Source of the DNA: Micromonospora andamanensis
GTDB lineage: Bacteria; Actinomycetota; Actinomycetes; Mycobacteriales; Micromonosporaceae
Length of the DNA: 41,847 nt
Direction of reading: 5' to 3'
NCBI RefSeq assembly: GCF_016863495.1
Contig: NZ_BOOZ01000055.1
Coordinates: 1-41,847 of the forward strand
Numbering within the stretch: the first letter of the stretch is position 1; every line of letters starts with the position of its first letter. The position numbers and the translations under genes are program-made. Of this stretch, positions 37,850-41,847 are shown one piece after another. The notes beneath the pieces were generated by a model that worked only from the letters and a program-made list of their open reading frames with translations, was not told where the DNA came from and did not search any database.

Positions 37850-38913
37850 AGGTCCTCCTCATCACCCTCATCACCCACCTGCCCGACCCGGTCACCGGGC
37901 GGCGCAGAAGCACCACCGAACGGTTCCGCCAGGTCGTCGACAACGCGGTACTCGCCGAGGAGTTGGGCTTCGACGGGTACGGCGTCGGTGAGCGCCACGA
38001 ACGGCCCTTCATCTCCTCGTCGCCGCCGGTGGTGCTCAGCCACATCGCCGCGCGCACGTCCACCATCCGGCTGTTCACCGCGGTCACCACACTCAGCCTG
38101 CTGGACCCGGTGCGGGCCTACGAGGATTACGCCACCCTGGACCACCTGTCCGGTGGCCGACTGGACCTGATCATCGGTAAGGGCAACGGTGCCGCCCAGG
38201 CTCAGTTGTTCCACGTCACCGCGGAAGACCAGTGGGCGCGCAATCGGGAAGGCTACGAGCTGTTCCGGCGGCTGTGGCGGGAGGAGAAAGTCACCTGGTC
38301 CGGCCGGTTCCGGCCGCCGCTGGTGGACGCCGAGACCTGGCCCCGGCCCCTGCAACAGCCCATCCGCGTCTGGCACGGTAGTGCCACCAGTCGCGAGTCC
38401 GTGGACCTGGCAGCACGCTACGGCGACCCGATCTTTTCCGCCAACGTCACAAACCCCATCGAGCCGTACGCGGAGCTGATCCGTTACTACCGTGAGCGGT
38501 GGGTGCACTACGGTCACGACCCGGCCGATGCCCTGGTGGGCGCCGGCACCGCCGGCTTCTACGCGGCGCGAACCTCACAGGAGGCGGTCGAGACCTATCG
38601 GCCGATCTTCGACGCGCGGGTCGCGGCGTTCCGGAAGGTCGGCGTACGGCCGGTCTTCGAGAGCCTTGAGGACGCCATCGAACGCAGCTCGATCCTGGTC
38701 GGCAGCCCGCCTCAGATCATCGAGAAGGTGCTGCGGTACCACGAACGGTTCGGCCACGAGGTGATCCATCTGCAGGCCGATTCCGACGGCCTCACCGACA
38801 AGCAGCACCGGCAGACCCTCGAACTGTTCCAGACCGAGATCGCTCCCGCGCTGCGTCGAGCGATCCCCAGCCGCCCCCTGCACCGCGTCGTCCGCCACCA
38901 GCGCCTGAGCTGA
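37846..38913 (+). CDS. Luciferase-like flavin monooxygenase (LuxA-type fold)
   Basis: A 355-residue enzyme of the bacterial luciferase family: AEELGFDGYGVGERHERPFISSSPPVVLSHIAARTSTIRL, YEDYATLDHLSGGRLDLIIGKGNGAAQ, and ILVGSPPQIIEKVLRYHERFGHEVIHLQ at the C-terminus. ATG overlaps the previous stop. No dedicated flavin reductase in this operon, so it probably uses the reductases at 14088 or 27565. Confidence 0.9.
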   Translation: MKVLLITLITHLPDPVTGRRRSTTERFRQVVDNAVLAEELGFDGYGVGERHERPFISSSPPVVLSHIAARTSTIRLFTAVTTLSLLDPVRAYEDYATLDHLSGGRLDLIIGKGNGAAQAQLFHVTAEDQWARNREGYELFRRLWREEKVTWSGRFRPPLVDAETWPRPLQQPIRVWHGSATSRESVDLAARYGDPIFSANVTNPIEPYAELIRYYRERWVHYGHDPADALVGAGTAGFYAARTSQEAVETYRPIFDARVAAFRKVGVRPVFESLEDAIERSSILVGSPPQIIEKVLRYHERFGHEVIHLQADSDGLTDKQHRQTLELFQTEIAPALRRAIPSRPLHRVVRHQRLS

Positions 38914-38926
38914 ATCGGGGAACACC

Positions 38927-40054
38927 ATGCCATCGACTCCACTGTCCGTGCTCGACCTGTCCCCGGTGCCCGCAGGCGGCACCGTGGGCGAGGCCCTGCG
39001 CAACACCATCGACCTCGCCCGCCGCGCCGAGCAGTTCGGCTACCGTCGGTACTGGCTCGCCGAACACCACTTCGCCCCGGGAGTGGCCAGCGCCGCCCCG
39101 GCGGTGCTGATCGGGCAGGTCGCCGCCGCCACCCACCACATCCGGGTAGGCTCGGGAGCCGTACAACTCGGCCATCAGACCGCGCTGGCCTTGGTGGAGC
39201 AGTTCGGCACCCTCGACGCCCTGTACCCGGGCCGGATCGATCTCGGTCTCGGCCGTTCCGGTCAGCGGCGGGCCGAGGCGGTCCGGGAGCTCGCCGCCGA
39301 CGCCCCGCCCACCGCTGCCGAGTCGCGGGTGGTCGACGGACTACTCATCCCGCCCCCGTTCTCGTTCGCGAAGATCCTGACCTCACCGCGTGCCGCGCTG
39401 CACTCGGCGCTGCTGCAGCAACCGGGTGCCCAGCCGCCGGCCTTCGCCGAGCAGGTCGGAGACCTGCTCGCCCTGCTGCGCGGCGACTACCGCGACGCTG
39501 ACGGCCTCGACGCGCACGCAACACCCGGTGAGGATGCCGACGTACAGGTGTGGTTGCTGGGCAGCAGCGGGGGTGAGAGCGCCCAACTCGCCGGCACGCT
39601 CGGGCTGCCGTTCGCCGCCAACTACCACGTCAGCCCGGCCACCGTGCTCGACGCGGTGCAGGCGTACCGGGCGGCGTTCCGGCCCTCGGCGACGCTGACC
39701 GAGCCGTATGTCATCGTCTCCGCCGACGTTGTCGTCGCACCCGATGACGCCACCGCCCGCCACCTCGCCACGCCCTACGGCCTGTGGGTACGCAGCATCC
39801 GCCGAGGACGTGGGGCGATCCCGTTCCCCAGCCCCGAGCAGGCCGCAGCGCACACCTGGACCCAGGAGGATGCGGACCTCGTGGCGGATCGGGTTGACAC
39901 CCAGTTCGCCGGCTCGCCCAGCACCGTCGCGCGCCACCTGCGGACGCTGCGCGACGTCACCTCTGCCGACGAACTGCTCATCACCACCATCACCCACTCA
40001 CACGCTGACCGGGTCAACTCCTACGAGCTGCTGGCCAAGGAATGGCACGGGTGA
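38927..40054 (+). CDS. Luciferase-like monooxygenase (YhbW/MsnO8-type)
   Basis: A 375-residue member of the YhbW-like luciferase group: LSVLDLSPVPAGGTVGEALRNTIDLARRAEQFGYRRYWLAEHHFAPGVASAAPAVLIGQVAAAT, IRVGSGAVQLGHQTALALVEQFGTLDALYPGRIDLGLGRSG and VWLLGSSGGESAQLAGTLGLPFAANYHVSP. GGGGA precedes ATG 38927. Last gene of the operon; its 3' end overlaps the convergent TauD gene by 34 nt. Substrate unknown. Confidence 0.92.
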   Translation: MPSTPLSVLDLSPVPAGGTVGEALRNTIDLARRAEQFGYRRYWLAEHHFAPGVASAAPAVLIGQVAAATHHIRVGSGAVQLGHQTALALVEQFGTLDALYPGRIDLGLGRSGQRRAEAVRELAADAPPTAAESRVVDGLLIPPPFSFAKILTSPRAALHSALLQQPGAQPPAFAEQVGDLLALLRGDYRDADGLDAHATPGEDADVQVWLLGSSGGESAQLAGTLGLPFAANYHVSPATVLDAVQAYRAAFRPSATLTEPYVIVSADVVVAPDDATARHLATPYGLWVRSIRRGRGAIPFPSPEQAAAHTWTQEDADLVADRVDTQFAGSPSTVARHLRTLRDVTSADELLITTITHSHADRVNSYELLAKEWHG

Positions 40055-40911
40055 CGTTCCTGGTCCTCCGGGCCGTAGGGAATGTCGCCGCGCAGGGTGA
40101 TGCGGTGCATGACCCGCCGGGCGGATCCGTAGTCGCGGTTGGCGTAGTGGGCGGTGCTGCGGTTGTCCCAGAGCGCTACGTCCCCTGCACACCAGCGGTG
40201 TCGCACGATGTGCTCCGGCTTGGTGAGGTGGGCGTAGAGCAGGTCCAGGATGGCCCGGCTCTCGACCTCGGACACGCCGACAATGTGCGAGGTGAAGCCC
40301 GGGTTCACGAAGACTCCTCGACGACCGGTCTCGGGATGGACCCGGACGACCGGGTGCTCGACCGGGTCCAGCCGGGACACCTGTTGGCCCTCCCACACGT
40401 TGCCCCCGCGCTGGGCCAGGTAGTAACCGAACTCGCGGGTGCCGTCGTGTACCGCCGTGAGTTGATCTACAAGCTGCCGTACCGGTGCGCTGAGCGACTC
40501 GTACGCCAGTTGCGCGTCGGCCCAGTTGGTGTCTCCGCCGGTCGGCGGAAGGATGACGGCGCGCAGGATCGAGCCGAGTGGTGGTCGCTTCATGAAGGTG
40601 ACGTCGGTGTGCCAGACGTCGGCGAAGCCGTTGTCCGTGCTGTCGAGGGCGTAGATCTCGGGGTGTGCGTCATCGACGCCGCCGACCACGGGGTGGGATG
40701 CGGTCAGTTCTCCGATCCGGCGTCCCAGACGCACCTGACCATCGTCGTCGAGGCGCTGACCGCGCAGGAAGAGCACCTTGCGGTCGACGAGCGCTGCGCG
40801 CAGCGCCACGACCTCCTCGTCGGTGGCGATGGCCAGATCCAGACCGTGGACCAGAGCACCAAAGTGTGGTCCCAGCGGTTCGAGGTCGAGCTGGGTATGG
40901 ACCATGGTCAC
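40021..40911 (-). CDS. tauD: Taurine-type alpha-ketoglutarate dioxygenase
   Basis: Fe(II)/2-oxoglutarate dioxygenase of 296 residues in the TauD/TfdA family; TauD oxidises taurine to aminoacetaldehyde and sulfite. The iron triad is intact at the same positions as E. coli TauD: H101, D103 (in VWHTDVTF) and H255 (WDNRSTAHY), with R266 and R270 for 2-oxoglutarate/sulfonate. The start is GTG (40909-40911), overlapping the ATPase stop (GTGA). The last ~15 residues are encoded within the overlap with the convergent monooxygenase gene. The family also includes alkylsulfatases, so the sulfonate could differ from taurine. Confidence 0.93.
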   Translation of the reverse strand: MTMVHTQLDLEPLGPHFGALVHGLDLAIATDEEVVALRAALVDRKVLFLRGQRLDDDGQVRLGRRIGELTASHPVVGGVDDAHPEIYALDSTDNGFADVWHTDVTFMKRPPLGSILRAVILPPTGGDTNWADAQLAYESLSAPVRQLVDQLTAVHDGTREFGYYLAQRGGNVWEGQQVSRLDPVEHPVVRVHPETGRRGVFVNPGFTSHIVGVSEVESRAILDLLYAHLTKPEHIVRHRWCAGDVALWDNRSTAHYANRDYGSARRVMHRITLRGDIPYGPEDQERHPCHSLASSS

Positions 40912-41678
40912 GCGGATGCTCCTTCGCTTCGGACGGCGTGTCCGATCTCGGCACGCAGGGCGGCGTAATCGGGCAGGCCTCGCAGATCGTCCGGGGTGAT
41001 GCCGGTGCGAGGTAGGTGGACGGGCAGGTCCAGGACGATCCGGCCGGGACGAGGGCTGAGCACCACGACCCGGCTGCCGAGAAAGACTGCCTCGTCCACA
41101 CTGTGTGTAACGAAGATCGAGGTGCGCCCGGTCGCGGTGCTGACCGAGCGAAGGTCTTCCTGGAGGCGCTCGCGGGTGAGCGCGTCGAGCGCCGCGAACG
41201 GTTCATCGAGCAGCAGCAGTGGGCGGTCGGCGGCGAGGGCCCGAGCGATGGAGACTCGCTGCTGCTGGCCGCCGGAGATCTGCCAGGTGCGGCGCTTTGC
41301 CACGTCGTGCAGCCCGACCCGGTTGAGGAGCGCGTCGATGCCGTCGGTGGGCTGCCCGGCGTACCGCAGGGCCAACTCGATGTTGCCGCCGACGGTTCTC
41401 CACGGAAAGAGCCGGGGCTGCTGAAAAACCAGGCCGGCGCCGCGCCCCGGGATCGGTGGTACGCCGCCGGTCAGGACCGTGCCGGTGGTGGGCCGCTCGA
41501 AGCCGGCGATCAGCCGCAGCAGTGTGCTCTTGCCGCACCCGGACGCGCCGACCAGGACGAGGAACTCGCCCGGCGGCACCGTCAAATCGATGGGGCCGAG
41601 GGCGACGACATCGCCGTACCTGTGCTCGACGTCGGTGACGGTGATCGCCGCGGTGTCACCGGATTCAGCCGAGGGCAT
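40908..41678 (-). CDS. tauB: Taurine/sulfonate ABC transporter ATPase
   Basis: A 256-residue TauB/SsuB-type ATPase: Walker A GASGCGKS, Q-loop VFQQPRLFPWRTV, signature ISGGQQQRVSIARAL, Walker B LLLLDEPFAALD, switch His in FVTHSVDEA. It starts inside the end of the binding-protein gene (14-nt overlap) and overlaps tauD by 4 nt. No permease gene lies between; it may be to the right of the window, before the binding protein. Confidence 0.93.
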   Translation of the reverse strand: MPSAESGDTAAITVTDVEHRYGDVVALGPIDLTVPPGEFLVLVGASGCGKSTLLRLIAGFERPTTGTVLTGGVPPIPGRGAGLVFQQPRLFPWRTVGGNIELALRYAGQPTDGIDALLNRVGLHDVAKRRTWQISGGQQQRVSIARALAADRPLLLLDEPFAALDALTRERLQEDLRSVSTATGRTSIFVTHSVDEAVFLGSRVVVLSPRPGRIVLDLPVHLPRTGITPDDLRGLPDYAALRAEIGHAVRSEGASA

Positions 41679-41847
41679 CGGGTAGTCCTTCGGTGTAGAT
41701 CGCTGCCTGCACGGTCGCCAGGTCCGGCACAGCGTCGATCTTCTGCTGATCTTTGAGGAACTGCGCCGCGCTGACGAGATTGTCAGCGAGCCTGCCCTTG
41801 GCTGCGGAGGTGCCGAGCCAGTCGGGGCTGGCCAGATCCTCGGGCTT
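41665..41847 (-). CDS. ABC sulfonate-binding protein, C-terminal end (partial)
   Basis: Sixty codons before the stop at 41665-41667, open to the right window edge. The product ends with a helical tail (WLGTSAAKGRLADNLVSAAQ, then ATVQAAIYTEGLPDAL) like the C-terminus of NitT/TauT-type binding proteins. Overlap with the TauB gene supports one operon. The N-terminus and lipobox are outside the window. Confidence 0.7.
   Translation of the reverse strand, partial: KPEDLASPDWLGTSAAKGRLADNLVSAAQFLKDQQKIDAVPDLATVQAAIYTEGLPDALG

Noticed and set aside
1..41847. CRISPR arrays, tRNA/rRNA genes, insertion sequences, prophage
   Set aside because: No regularly spaced repeats, cloverleaf sequences, transposase domains or attachment-site repeats were seen.

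Overview
High-GC (roughly 70% by eye) actinobacterial chromosome. Codon use, many GTG/TTG starts, 4-nt ATGA/GTGA gene overlaps, TANNNT -10 boxes and leaderless starts fit an actinomycete. I infer Micromonosporaceae or a close relative, but nothing in the window proves the genus.

Most of the window is one organosulfur-scavenging island. Left edge (1-3300): a chromate transporter and a divergent NmrA/TetR pair with a perfect operator dyad. 3801-9397: sulfonate ABC operon (lipoprotein, permease, ATPase), a decayed peptide-ABC ATPase fragment, an SfnB-type oxidoreductase, SsuD and an FMN reductase. 9561-10100: leaderless DUF4395 membrane protein. 10104-13617 (minus): cystine-type amino-acid ABC system plus a GNAT acetyltransferase, recalling the Bacillus yxeLMNO set. 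13850-20905 (plus): Cys-rich leader peptide, flavin reductase, second sulfonate ABC system, NtaA/DszA-type monooxygenase, aldo/keto reductase and an exported vanadium-haloperoxidase-like protein, closed by a 15-bp hairpin. 21074-22138: another SsuD-like monooxygenase. 22200-25949 (minus): GntR regulator, AprB-like two-cluster ferredoxin and an AprA-like flavoprotein fused to a HEAT-repeat domain. 26263-28098: second Cys-rich leader, strong hairpin, DUF1684 protein and second flavin reductase. 28156-29719: TetR and medium-chain reductase with duplicated operators, apparently unrelated to sulfur. 29910-40054: third leader peptide, dipeptide-type ABC operon with fused ATPases, then four luciferase-like monooxygenases. 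40021-41847 (minus): TauD-type dioxygenase, TauB-type ATPase and the end of a substrate-binding protein that runs off the window.

The genes appear to form a coordinated system. Several importers bring in sulfonates, cystine-like and peptide-like organosulfur compounds. Flavin reductases supply reduced flavin, and eight flavin-dependent oxygenases plus TauD cleave C-S bonds to release sulfite. Two layers of regulation can be read from the sequence. The first is three leaderless leader peptides ending in Cys codons, which suggest cysteine-sensing attenuation. The second is a recurring dyad, CCTA-N9-TAGG, found at or near six promoters. Specific substrates cannot be read from sequence.
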